NCBI RefSeq assembly: GCF_000005505.3 | Contig: NC_016133.3 | Span: 43,985,237-44,049,236, forward strand | Length of the DNA: 64,000 nt | Source: Brachypodium distachyon | Taxonomy: Eukaryota; Streptophyta; Magnoliopsida; Poales; Poaceae | Reading direction: 5' to 3' | In this document: positions 11,584 to 22,146 of the stretch, piece by piece | How the letters are laid out: each line of letters opens with the position of its first letter | How positions within the stretch are numbered: the first letter of the stretch is position 1 | Notes under the pieces: generated by a model | Told to the model about the DNA's origin: nothing | The model's database searches: none | Seen by the model: only the letters and a program-made list of their open reading frames with translations | Made by a program: the position numbers and the translations under genes

Positions 11584-13451
11584 ATGAGGTACGTGCAAGC
11601 TCCGTCCCATCGCATCGGTTGGGTTATAGCCTTGCTTTTACGTGGCTGCGGGTTTGCAACACTGTGTAATCGCCAGGTTGCCTTAGGGATGCCTCGTTTG
11701 CATGTTGGCCAGTAGGTTTATGGTTTATGGGAGGATAGTATAGTTTTTCAGGTCGACTGGAATGTCAGTTCGAGAGAGTGGTTCCGTAGTTCCATGGGTG
11801 GAGTTTAAGATCTCCCGCGTGAGAAAGTGATTCGATAGCTCCAGTGCTCGTAGTTCGTGAATGTGATTCAGTTTAGCGTCAGTAAGGTTAATTAATTTAC
11901 ATGTGACCAGAAAACTGTCAGTGAGCTCAGCTTGTGATTAAGGATATGTGCCTGGATGCTAGATTATGCTAGAGCAGGTTGGTTTAGTTGCGAGAATGTG
12001 ATTACCTCCTACAGGTGATTATGCTGAATGTATAGTCAGTCTGAATGCTAGATTATGCCAGAGCAGGGTTATTTCATTGCTACAAGTAGAATTGTATGGT
12101 CTGTCTGTATGCTTGATTATGCTGGAAGAGGTTGACTTGATTGCTAGTATAGCGTATGGTCTGTTCGTACAACATTGAGGCGCTGAGCTTCTCTTTTTAA
12201 AACAATTGCAGTAAGCTCCAGAGTGAGGCGGTCAAGGACGCCATCACCCAGATTGTGGGTGACGCCAGAGAGAAGAAAAGGAAGTTCACCGAGACTGTTG
12301 AGCTCCAGATTGGTCTCAAGAACTACGACCCGCAAAAGGACAAGCGTTTCAGCGGCTCCGTGAAGCTGCCCCATATCCCCCGCCCCAAGATGAGGGTGTG
12401 CATGCTTGGTGATGCCCAGCACGTTGACCAGGTAACGATACTCCCTCCCTAGGCAGCTTGTGAGCTTAGTTTACTTGCTGATCCAATGTTTTGGCATATT
12501 TTATATTGTTTCTGTTGGACAGTGAATGTGCATTAGGACAGTTGCATGTCTCCATTGCATTCCATATATGTTCACATAGATTTAGTTGCCAGCTGTAATA
12601 TATAACTGTATCTTTGTTTGGTCTGTGAAGACTGTGATACCCTAGTAACACATCTATCGCGCATCTATTTTGTTCAGTTTTGCATTGACAGTCCTAATAA
12701 GTTATCATGGCTTGATACTTTTGCAGGCTGAGAAGTTGGGGCTTGCCTGCATGGATGTTGAAAGCCTAAAGAAAATGAACAAGAACAAGAAGCTTGTTAA
12801 GAAGCTTGCCAAGAAGTACCATGCTTTCTTAGCATCAGAGGCCATCATCAAGCAGATCCCCCGTCTCCTTGGTCCCGGTCTCAACAAGGCAGGCAAGTGC
12901 TCCATCTCATCACAAGAGCTTTTTGTTAATGTTTTTGTGATTATACAAACTCTTGTCATGTACTGTCAACAACAACATGCTTGCTAACTGAATCACATTG
13001 ATCCCACTGCAGGCAAGTTCCCCACACTGGTTAGTCACCAGGAATCCCTTGAAGCTAAGGTCAATGAGACGAAAGCTACCATCAAGTTCCAGCTAAAGAA
13101 GGTTCTGTGCATGGGTGTTGCTGTGGGTAACTTGTCGATGGATGAGAAGCAGATCCAGCAAAACATCCAAATGAGCGTCAACTTCCTCGTGTCCCTCTTG
13201 AAGAAGAACTGGCAGAATGTGAGTCATGTTCCTAGTTCTTTGCGCAACTTGCTTCTGGTATTATTAACCATGTTATCAAGTTTACACATCCAGATTTAGA
13301 GATCCGGCACAAATGGAACTGGTTTCTTTGACAAAACAATCAACTGGCTATTAGTTATTTCCTGAGTTCTTATGGCTTTATGATTTTTATTTTCCAGGTG
13401 AGGTGCCTGTACGTGAAGAGCACCATGGGGAAGCGCGTGAGGGTGTTCTAA
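11584..13451 (+). CDS. RPL10A: 60S ribosomal protein L10a (uL1), 5 exons
   Basis: Component of the L1 stalk of the cytosolic large ribosomal subunit, which handles deacylated tRNA leaving the E site. Exons: 11584-11588, 12212-12431, 12727-12892, 13013-13218, 13398-13451, giving 216 residues, exactly the family length. The first coding exon is only 5 nt (ATG AG), completed by T AAG to give MSKLQSEAV. The protein is highly basic and recognisable throughout ([56 protein letters not shown], ending MGKRVRVF). Intron 3 has a GC donor (AG/GCAAGT at 12891-12896); no GT donor nearby keeps the frame. Intron 1 contains a short degenerate repeat. Regulation is likely through the site II/telo-box promoter upstream. 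Confidence 0.97.
11951..12165. repeat. degenerate tandem repeat in RPL10A intron 1
   Basis: Three diverged copies of a unit of 65-90 bp built on ATGCTAGATTATGCTAGAGCAGG (starts near 11955, 12045 and 12110). Each is followed by a T-rich stretch ending ATTGCTA or a variant. It lies just upstream of the intron acceptor. Confidence 0.6.
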
Positions 13452-13915
13452 GTGGGTGTGATCAAGCGAAGTTGATAAGATACCGGACTGTCGACCTGAG
13501 CTTGTCTTTAAATTAGATCTTTTGCACTGATATCAATTTTGTGTTTGCCTAAGCGAATATCAAAGAAGTATTTGAGCTCTTGTGTTAGTCTTTTCTTGAA
13601 CAGAAATTTATGGGAGAAATCGAACTGTGTTTTGAGTTATCGTTTTTAAGGTTCTACATTTGTTCTTGTTGAAGCGGCTATCTGATTCCGATTTTTTATC
13701 TCTGTTTATGCTTGCGTAAGTTTGTGTCTTGGTGGATTTGACGAAACAAGAGTTTTTTGTCTATGTAGTAGGAATTGGTAATACCATGGCGGAGTGTAGT
13801 TATCAGCAGCCATTTCCTTCATACAAGCCTATGAAACGAAAACTTGTAAGGTAGCTTGTTTACATGCATTTACAAAACAGTCTCTAACTCAAACTCGTAA
13901 AACTTTGCGTAGATG
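13452..13915. other. 3' flanks of convergent RPL10A and CML genes
   Basis: A 464-bp spacer that must hold both 3' untranslated regions. No additional gene or repeat is visible. Confidence 0.55.
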
Positions 13916-15696
13916 CTAAGGGACGATGAAGGGGATGACCATGGACAGGAAGCTGTCATATGTGAGAGCAGCCGAGCCAGTGTAGCGCGAATCCTTCTCC
14001 TTGAACTTTTCAGTCAGACCCTGCGCGTAACAACAGCGAACATGTCTTGTCAGAAATGATATGAAACTTGCAGATTCATTACATGATCCAAACATGTACA
14101 ATTGATTTGCAAACATACCTTGACAACCATCCCACACCTTGAGAAATCGAAACCCGGAAAGCACATGAATTTCAGTTAGTCATCTGTTAAGACATGAAGA
14201 ATGCTGAAACCTGGAGATAATCTCGTATGACAGACAGAATGTACTCACTCTACAAAGTTGTCGAAGTCGAGCGCGCCGCGTCGGGAAACACCATTGTTGT
14301 AGTTTGCGATGAGAAGCTCGATGACCGAAGGTGGAACCGCGTACCCCAGGCCGCGAAGAGCTTCTCTCAACTCATCGGAGTCGATCTTCCCGCTCCGGTC
14401 CCTGTCGTATCTGTCGAAAATGCCCTGGATGGTGCCATCAAGTAGAGAATTAAGCCGGTTGCTGTTGCAAGATGTAAGGAACGACAGACTACAGCCTGCC
14501 AATAGTTCTTTCTTTCTTATTGACTTTTCCCCATCATACAATTCTCAAGTTATCTGTCGAAAATGCTCTATAGATTCTCAAGTTATCTGTCGAAAATGCT
14601 CTAGATGGTGACATGAAGAATAGTTAAGCCCCCAATAGCTGACTGTGGACGGAATTAATAATGGAGGAAATGTTTGATGCTATGAAATAGTTTGACCAAC
14701 ACTACACTAGGATATAGTATCCTGTTCCCCTGTTGACTTGCCCCATGATACAAAACCCTCAAATTAGTTCGTTAGTGTGAATGTGAATAATTCCAATTAC
14801 ATAATGTTGCTGATTGGCGGAACCGACTGTTGTTCCATACAGAGAAACAGGTCCTCCACCAGGCCACCATTTGCAGTTAAAAACACACTCACATTATTCA
14901 GCAGATTCATGTATGTATGTACAGCGAATGACAAGTTGGCTGAATAATTTGGTGACTCCAAAACTGCAAATCGCAAGCAGTGCATGCATTCCGTTTCGCA
15001 ATTAAACTAAACCATACAAGATTGAAAGAAGAATTTGACAGAGAAGCGAGTGAAGACTCACCCGCCATTGGCCAAGGCAGTTCCACAGCGACACGAACTC
15101 CGCTGGGCCTGCAACAAGCAAACAATCAAGTCCATCAGAACAAGAGTTTTAAGGTTGGCTTATTAAGGTTGAATGAGATAAATAATTCAGAGCATGAAGA
15201 ATGGAGCAAATTAACAAGCAGGTGAGAATTAAGGTTGGTTGGTTGATTAGCCTCTCTACGTACATATGGAGAGATCAGAGGAGTTAATAATCGGGGAAGA
15301 ATCAATTGAGAAGAAGGTTGATATGGATAATTTACCCATCCTGTTGGGCGGCGAGGATTCTGGGCGGCGGTGGTCGGAGAAGAGGAAGATGAGGAGGCGG
15401 ATGGTGCGGAGGCTGAAGCGGTGGTGCGCGTCGGAGAGCGCCCCCTGCAGCTCCCGCTCGTCCACGCCACCGCTCCCGTCGCGGTCCGCCGCCCGGAACG
15501 AGCGCTCCACCTCCGGGTGCGTCCCCGCCGGGAACACCACGGCCGCGGGGCCTCCGAATCCTGAACCGAAACCAAATCCCCCCGTCGACGGCGGGTAGGG
15601 TCCGGCACCGTTGCCGTAGCCGTAGGGCGAGGAGGAAGAGGAGGAGGAGGGCGGCGCGTAGGCGTGGCCGTAGCGGTGGTGGTTGTAGCCGGCCAT
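13916..15696 (-). CDS. penta-EF-hand calcium-binding protein, CML48/49/50 type, 5 exons
   Basis: Likely cytosolic or membrane-associated Ca2+ sensor of the ALG-2/peflin family; plant members are named CML48-50. Exons on the minus strand: 15696-15336, 15108-15062, 14424-14249, 14137-14119, 14020-13916, joining to 235 residues. Residues 1-55 are rich in Gly, Tyr, Pro and Ser, as in peflin-like N termini. EF-hand loops: DRDGSGGVDERE in the first exon and DRDRSGKIDSDE in the third; the remaining hands are degenerate. The C-terminal tail GLTEKFKEKD...FIVP matches the family. Exon 4 is a 19-nt microexon with an unusual AAG acceptor. It is required to give ECGMVVK and keep the frame, but is the least certain part of the model. 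Intron 2 contains decayed copies of the start of exon 3. Confidence 0.88.
14421..14790. repeat. partial tandem duplications of an exon-intron border inside CML intron 2
   Basis: The border of exon 3 (TCTGTCGAAAATGCCCTGGATGGTG on the + strand) recurs at 14547-14570 and 14589-14613 as TCTGTCGAAAATGCTCTAGATGGTG. The neighbouring TTGACTTTTCCCCATCATACAA also recurs as TTGACTTGCCCCATGATACAA. These are decayed local duplicates lying in the intron. Confidence 0.75.
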
Positions 15697-16529
15697 GGCA
15701 GGGAAGGATGGATGGATTGGAGGTATATCTTCTTGGTGGTAGCTTTTGCTGATCTCTGTCACGCAGTACGTAGGTTGGAGACGATGGTACGGATTCTTCT
15801 TCTTCTGCTGCTGCTATATATAGCCACGATCATCGATTCAGGATGGCCATGAGCGCGTGACGACTTGAATTTGCCTTTGACCTCATCCGGCTGAAAGCAG
15901 AATGCTTAGCGAGGAAGAAGAAGAAGACGACGAACTGACCGCGAAGAAGAAGAAGAAGAAACTAGGAGGAAGAGAGGAGACGTGTACGCAACGTACGTGC
16001 GGCACCGAGACATGTTCATGTTAATTTAAGTAAGTAAAGCAAAGCTTGCGGCTACTTAATTATCTGTTCTATAAATTAGGCGAGTTCTCTGTCAACGGCC
16101 ACCGTTCCTTCTTGCGTTGCCTGCGTATTTGGATACCGCGGCTGCGGCTAATTAAAAGTTGGCTGCCATTTTGGTTCAATAAAAAAAAACAAGCGCGCAG
16201 ACCTTCCAACAAAAATAAATTAACAGCCAAGACTCTTCCTGATTTGTCCTAGCTAGGACAAAACTATCAACACGTCCTCAGGAAACGGAGAAACACGTGT
16301 CCGCCATCCAGTCGGCTAAATCCAACGGCTCACACTGCGCTTGTCAGGAATCCCGTCAAAATTGCTAAAATCGTTTGTTTTGGGTTCGCTGTTACACTTT
16401 GCCCGAATGTTCGCGGCGTAGCAGACAAATTAGCAACAAGTGTGGTTCTGCGAGACAAATGACTGGAGAAGTGTGGTTTTTTGAAATTTATTCTCAAACG
16501 AATATGTTCATCATGCAAGGAAAGTGATT
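15697..16529. other. intergenic, CML promoter side
   Basis: Upstream flank of the minus-strand CML gene, with GAA-rich microsatellites at about 15912-15960. No gene recognised. Confidence 0.5.
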
Positions 16530-17362
16530 GAGAGAATTGACATGGTACCACCCATCAAAACCAAGCCATAATACCACTACCATCTCAATTTTTCATGCCA
16601 CCATGCCACTGCTGCCAGCTGACTAACGGTCAGCGTGTTGTTGAGATTGTTAGATTTTTTGAGTTCACAAAAATACACCATTTTACACCAGCTCATCCCG
16701 TCGTACCCAGCCACAGGCCATGGCGGCACACCCAGCCACCAGTAGGCTTCACCGCCGCTCACTTCCCTGCGTGGATCACTTCTACCTCTAGCTGCCGCCG
16801 CTGCCTTCTTCCCTGTTGACCCCGCCACGCGGTCGTCCGCCATCACGAGCAGAAGACACGATCGGTCGCACCGGCAAGCTGGGCCACCGTCGCCGTCGGA
16901 TTCTGCGGCACCGACACGCTGGGTCACCGTCGCCGTGGGTTCTGCCGCGCCGGAGATCTTGGCGCCGGATCCATATTGGGCTCTACCGTGCCGGTGAGCT
17001 TGGCCGCCGTCGCCCTTGGACTGCTGCGTCTCTGGTCTGGTCTGCACTCATCCCCGAGACCATCGCTCCCTCCCCTGCGGTCGACCACCGCCACCACGCA
17101 GTGCAAACTCCGCTCCCCTGCAACAACCTCGATTATCCACAGTGTGTGAAAGTGTGAAAATAATGCTTTTTGCTCAAACTCTGCCAAGATGCTGCTGGAA
17201 TTCTATTCGAAGAGGTTCCGTCAGTGCTGTTAGCGTTCTGTGGCTTGTAGTGGTATTATGGTATGGAAAACTGAGATGGTAGTGGTATAGTGGCATATTT
17301 GGTTTTTTTAATGGTATTTTGGAATAGTTAGTTTTGATTAGTGGCATTGTGTCAATTCTCTC
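16530..17362. mobile_element. non-autonomous Mutator-like element with GC-rich cargo (Pack-MULE-like)
   Basis: The ends read GAGAGAATTGACATGGTACCAC (left) and, inverted, GAGAGAATTGACACAATGCCAC (right). The similarity continues for about 100 bp with words such as ATACCACTACCATCTCA. Flanking 9-mers AAAGTGATT (16521-16529) and GAAGTGATT (17363-17371) are a target duplication with one mismatch, the MULE size. The 833-bp element is AT-rich at its ends but strongly GC-rich inside (about 16690-17130). That interior holds three or four diverged copies of a unit of about 60 bp around GGGCCACCGTCGCCGTCGGATTCTGC. Long open frames there (for example 17047-16577, minus) have no recognised domain. The GC-rich cargo suggests captured genic DNA, but the donor was not identified. 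Confidence 0.75.
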
Positions 17363-17661
17363 GAAGTGATTTAAGTGGAGAGAGCATTTTTTTTAGTACA
17401 CGAGTATCACCTGCCGTTGCCCTTCTTCTTATGGACTGCAATAACAAGTGGAGAGAGCCAAAGGAGCCAAGAGCGACAGCTCGATCCATCCATCGTCTTC
17501 TTGCCGCGAATGCAAACAAACCAAACCGGAAAGAAAAATCCGATATTTTCCTTCTCTCTTTCTCTCTGCTTTGCGGACAATTCCACTCCACTGCACTGCA
17601 GCCACTAGATCGACAGCGTTTCCTGCTCGGCTCTGCTCGGCTCGGCTCCCGCGGGGGATCC

Positions 17662-20562
17662 ATGGCCGCGGCGCTCCGCCTCCCGCCTCTCCTCCTCCCC
17701 TCCCGCGCCGCTCGACCTGCCGGCGCCGCCGTCCGTGGCAGCCGGAGGAGCCGGGCAGCGACGTCCAGGATCGCCGCGCAGCTCGACGACACCGCCGCTA
17801 CGAGTACGACCTCCACGTCCAGCGCGCCGCCCGCCGGGTTCACGCCGCCGGAGCCCCAGCGGTTCGCGGTCAAGCCCGGCCAGTCCAGCAACATCGCCGG
17901 GGCCTCGCTCGCCTTGCCCTTCCGCCTCGGCACCGGCGTCTTCGTCCTAGGGTAAGTATCCTACCGACCGCGACCAAATTGGACTACCTTATGCCGCCCA
18001 AATTGAACTCGATTGCATCCCCTGCACTTTGATTGAAATCGGAAGCGTTTCTGTGCTAGCCAAGTACTCTATGTACCTATTTCTGTTTCAGCTGAGCTAG
18101 CTGCTTCACCCCTGGATTCATCGACCAGCTAATTAACAATGTCTACTTACTTTGGTAGTCAAATCAAACACCCCAGTTCAATTTGAATCTGAATTTGATT
18201 GCTGCAGTCCACTTTGATGTGAGCTATATGTAGCTGCTTCACGCAACAACTGTTATCACGGTCTCGCTAACAAATAACAATGTCCAGTTCACCAGTCAAT
18301 TACTTTGATCGTCCAACTATAGAACAAAAATGTGTTGCTACTTTGAGGGCGGCTACTACTACTACTGGCTCACACATCTGGTTGAGTTGATTCAATCGCC
18401 TATTCCATAGCTTTGAAATTCTTAGGTGGGGTTTTATTTGATTCCTATGTTTGTACATGTGCAGTTATGGAGTATCAATTGTTGACGCTGACCAGATACC
18501 ACCAGATCAGTACGCTTTGGAGTTCCAAGGTGACCTCTCTTTGCTCGAACTCCCAGCATTTGGCCGCAGCACGGAAATATCAAGAATCAGACAACATGGT
18601 GTAGCTAGCAGAATATATAGTAGTTGATGTACACAAGTACACAACCATATTTTTTGTACTTGTTCAGTTCTTTAGTTTAAACTAGTACTAGTACACATAA
18701 TAAATGTGTTTCTTGATTTAGGTCGGAAGGTGAAAGAGACATCAAAGATTGGGCAGTGCCCTCGACCGGCAAAGCCTATTGAAATATACGAGTTTGAAGG
18801 GTTTGCACCTTTCTTTCCATTCAGATTCAAACTGATTTTCCTTTCTGTTTCTGACTGCACCTAGTATTTTCTTCTGACTACTGAAGCTGATTTACCTTTT
18901 TTCCTTCAATTTGTTGGTGTTCTCTGGCTAAAACATCAGCTGCCCATTTTGTCGAAAGGTGAATATTTTGTTAAGTTCGCTATATTTGTGTGCTGCAGTT
19001 GTCACTCTTCATATATGAATCACGTCGGTGTTTATAGTTGCCATGTAAATCTTGCAGGTGCGAGAGATGGTATCCGTCCTGGACCTTGATGTGTTATTTT
19101 ACCCCTGTCCTATGAATGGCCCAACCTTCCGTCCAAAGGTTCTAGAGATGGGCGGAAAGAAACAGTTTCCCTACATGGTATGCAACATGTCCTCACAAAT
19201 TCTGTGGCTTGTTAGTCTTTGAATGTGATCTTAGAGATTTGACGATCACAGTTGATTTACCTTTCACTAATAATACTCATGTTGCTGAACTCTTTATTCC
19301 CGACACCCGAGCAACATGGTGTATTATCAGAATTATGTGCTTTGTTCTTCAGTATTAAACGAAACGAAAACAGGGGGTTCTGCAACTATTTCGGGAAGAA
19401 ACCGTTGAATGATGAAAGTAAAATCACTCTTGCGTTGCAGGTTGATCCAAACACAGGAGTTGCCATGTATGAATCAGATGACATCATAAAATATCTGGCG
19501 AAAACTTACGGTTAGTTTTACCATACCTAACTTTTCCTGTACCTTACAAGCTCGTTCTTAGCTCCTCCACTCACGCTTGTTTTTCAGGTGATGGAACTGT
19601 TCCGATTATGCTATCGCTTGGTCTCTTGACAGTAAGTAACTAATAGTTGACAATCCAAGAGTAGGATTATTATTACTAGTTAACATTCAGTTGTGCAGTT
19701 TGCGTAATTTTGTATTGTTTAATTTGTAGACAATAACGGCAGGCCTTGCTTTGATCGGGCGTGGCGGCAAGGTAAATTGCCAACAAGCCATCGAAGCTTG
19801 TTTATTCCATGTAATCCTCTGAAACAATTTGCTCAAACCATACCTATTACTGATTGCAGGGATCTGCCTACACTCCGGCAAAGCTTCCAGCCCAGCCAAT
19901 AGAGATATGGGCATACGAGGTCTCAATCCTTGCTACTCCTGATTAGTCATAGCATTGAGGTTATTATTTGATATTTGTCGTAGTCTACTACCATTTCCAG
20001 GATCTAATTGTTGCATACTTTATTACCAGGGATCTCCTTTCTGTAAAATAGCACGTGAGACCTTCGTCGAATTGGAGTTGCCACACTTGCTACACAGGTA
20101 TCTGAAACATCTGTCGAGAAATAGCTGAATATTCTGACATTCACAGCATGATAACAGTTCAAAATACTTGTATGAATGACTCTGGACTATCACTAGTATA
20201 GCAGCTGTCAAAACCTGCTGTCTACACAACCTAAAAACATGATCTTGTTGATAGTATGCATATTTGTAGCAGCATCCCCGCAAGACTATGTAACAAAAAC
20301 GTTTTGCTGCAGCTGTGCGCGTGGCAGCCCGAAGCGACAGGATTTCTTCAAGAAATACGGACTTTTCCAGGTTTGCAACTCTCTGGTTCCATGCCATTCT
20401 ATCTCAATTTTCTCCACGCAAGTTTTACCGTACCCGGACAGCGTGGTTTACTCTTACTAACTGTCTTGACAGGCGCCTTACATCGAGGATCCTAACACCG
20501 GGGTGAAGATGTTCGAAAGCGCCGACATCGTGGAGTACCTGAGGGCAACATATGCCGCCTGA
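17662..20562 (+). CDS. plastid-type protein with two thioredoxin/GST-N-like domains, 12 exons
   Basis: Conserved plant protein of the thioredoxin-like superfamily; probable redox or glutathione-linked role in the chloroplast, reaction unknown. Exons: 17662-17951, 18465-18529, 18722-18800, 18940-18958, 19058-19177, 19441-19510, 19588-19631, 19730-19771, 19860-19919, 20030-20097, 20313-20370, 20473-20562, joining to 334 residues. Residues 1-60 are rich in Ala, Arg, Ser and Thr and poor in acids, like a transit peptide. Domain 1 has a dithiol CPFC at residues 146-149, encoded by a 19-nt microexon. Domain 2 repeats the fold with SPFC (265-268), keeping only the second Cys. Each domain ends in a matching DPNTGV-x-M-x-E-S-x-D-I motif. 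A hydrophobic stretch (about 218-236) lies between them. This is closest to the Arabidopsis At5g03880/At4g10000 type, from memory. Confidence 0.88.
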
Positions 20563-20835
20563 CAAACAACAACCCCTGCCACCCTCCTCTCTCTCAAGTG
20601 TCCATATGTTATCATAGCTGCAGCTCATTTTCTTTACTAGGAAACTCTGAAACCTAGATGCACTACTATGATGTATAAAATGTAATAAATTTCCAGTCCA
20701 CACTGAACATGAGGCAGTGTCTTGGCTTAGCTTCCCTAAGAAACACTGAAGCTCTGAGGCAGCAGAAGAAATAAATAAATGAAAGATAAATTTCAGAGAT
20801 GGATGTCTCTTTGCTACCATCTTGACTCTTCGGAT

Positions 20836-20930
20836 ATACTCTCTCCGTTCTATAATTCTTGTCTCAAATTTGCCAAAAAATGGATGTATCTATTCCTAAC
20901 AAACGTCTAGATACGGAACGGAACGAGTAT
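20836..20930. mobile_element. Stowaway-like MITE between genes
   Basis: TACTCTCTCCGTTCTATAATTCTTGTCTCAAATTTG at the left faces ACGGAACGGAACGAGTA at the right, with ATGTATCTATTCC in the core as in common grass Stowaway copies. The right arm is diverged. It sits 273 bp after the stop of the thioredoxin-like gene. Confidence 0.7.
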
Positions 20931-21169
20931 CAGCATAACAAACAAAAATGGATGTATCTGATCTAGATCTTGATGGAGGGATCAGCAAACCGCAACCGCT
21001 CATCCGGGAGCAGCAGTGCTGTCCACGCCAAGAACCTGATTCTACTGTACATCCCAGCTCAGCTGCTCTGAAGAAGCAGTAAAAAAACAAAAGGCAACAA
21101 ATAAACAAACAAACAAACAGGCTTTTACTGGGCCTGGGAACCAAATCCAAACCTAAGGGCTCATCATCC

Positions 21170-21748
21170 ATGGGGAGCTCGACGTCGTCCCAGTCCCAGC
21201 AGCGGCGATGGAGCCTGACCTCGGCGCTCGCCGGCGCCGGAGCCACGGCCGCGGCGGCCGGCGTCCTCCTCTGCCGGCCGCGGGACCCACGCTTCGAGCT
21301 CATCTCCATCAGCCTCTCCAGCTTCCATTTCCGCCCCCCAGCAGCCCTAGACATGGGGCTCACTCTGACAGTGCACGCCACGAACCCCAACGTGGTGCCC
21401 GTCCGCTACGGGGCCTCCACGGTGACCATCCTCTACGGCGGCGACCGGCTCGGCACGGCGCGGCTCGACGCCGGCGGCCAGCCGGCCACCTCCTGCCGGC
21501 TGATCCAGCTCCCCGCCAGGCTCGACGGCGTCGAGCTGGCCAGCCATGCCGGGGCGATCCTCGCCGATGCGGCGAGGAGGCATATGGAGCTGGATGCAGA
21601 GGTGGAGATCGCTGGCGAGGCGGCGGTGATGTTGTTCTGGGCCAGGAGGTTCTCTGTGAGGATCCGGAGCCATATCGTCGTCGACCCGGTGTTCCTCGAC
21701 GTCGTCGAGCAGGATAGCAGCTCCCAGATGCAGCTCTACCTCACCTGA
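21170..21748 (+). CDS. LEA-2 / NDR1-HIN1-like (NHL) protein, single exon
   Basis: A 192-residue protein from one uninterrupted frame, very GC-rich (typical of grass single-exon genes). A hydrophobic Ala/Gly-rich segment near residues 17-36 is a probable membrane anchor or signal. The rest fits the LEA-2 (WHy-type) fold, with LTLTVHATNPNVVPVRYGASTV matching the family's 'NPN' beta-strand motif. Proteins of this group are linked to stress and pathogen responses at the plasma membrane or plastid; the role of this one is unknown. The start at 21170 is the first ATG and precedes the hydrophobic stretch. It is shorter than typical NHL proteins (about 210-250). Confidence 0.8.
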   Translation: MGSSTSSQSQQRRWSLTSALAGAGATAAAAGVLLCRPRDPRFELISISLSSFHFRPPAALDMGLTLTVHATNPNVVPVRYGASTVTILYGGDRLGTARLDAGGQPATSCRLIQLPARLDGVELASHAGAILADAARRHMELDAEVEIAGEAAVMLFWARRFSVRIRSHIVVDPVFLDVVEQDSSSQMQLYLT

Positions 21749-22146
21749 GTCCTGAACTCGAAGGAAATCACCCCCAACAAGTAGCTCTCTATGTTTAAGT
21801 CTGAATTCTCAAGCATCATCGTGTTATCACACAACAAAATGGTACACTCTCATCGTAGAATGTGGTGGAATGCAATGCGGTTCTGAGGATTGCAATGCAA
21901 ATGTTTGATCATCATAGATTTTTTTTCTTTATGGCAAGAATGTTTGCTGCTCCACAACACAATAATATCACACAACAAAATGATACATTGGCGAGATGGC
22001 GGAAGGGGGAGACAATTGGGGAGTGAAGCTAAGGCAGCTAGCACTCCCTCAAGAAACCTAACACAACAAGGACATCAAAAGCTGGCTGATTTGATGTCCT
22101 AATAAGATTACACTGCACACAGATATCATAATATCAGTCGATCTCA
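21749..22146. other. 3' flanks of convergent LEA-2 and kinesin genes
   Basis: Nearly 400 bp of AT-rich sequence with the words ATCACACAACAAAATG repeated at 21826 and 21968. Nothing else is seen. Confidence 0.5.

Noticed and set aside
17341..17661. Upstream extension of the thioredoxin-like protein (107 more codons in frame)
   Set aside because: The extension runs into the right end of the MULE and has no targeting features; the ATG at 17662 gives a normal plastid peptide and family length.
21208..21717. 169-codon frame overlapping the LEA-2 gene
   Set aside because: Alternative frame of a GC-rich exon, Arg/Pro/Gly-rich with no family features; the LEA-2 frame has the NPN motif.
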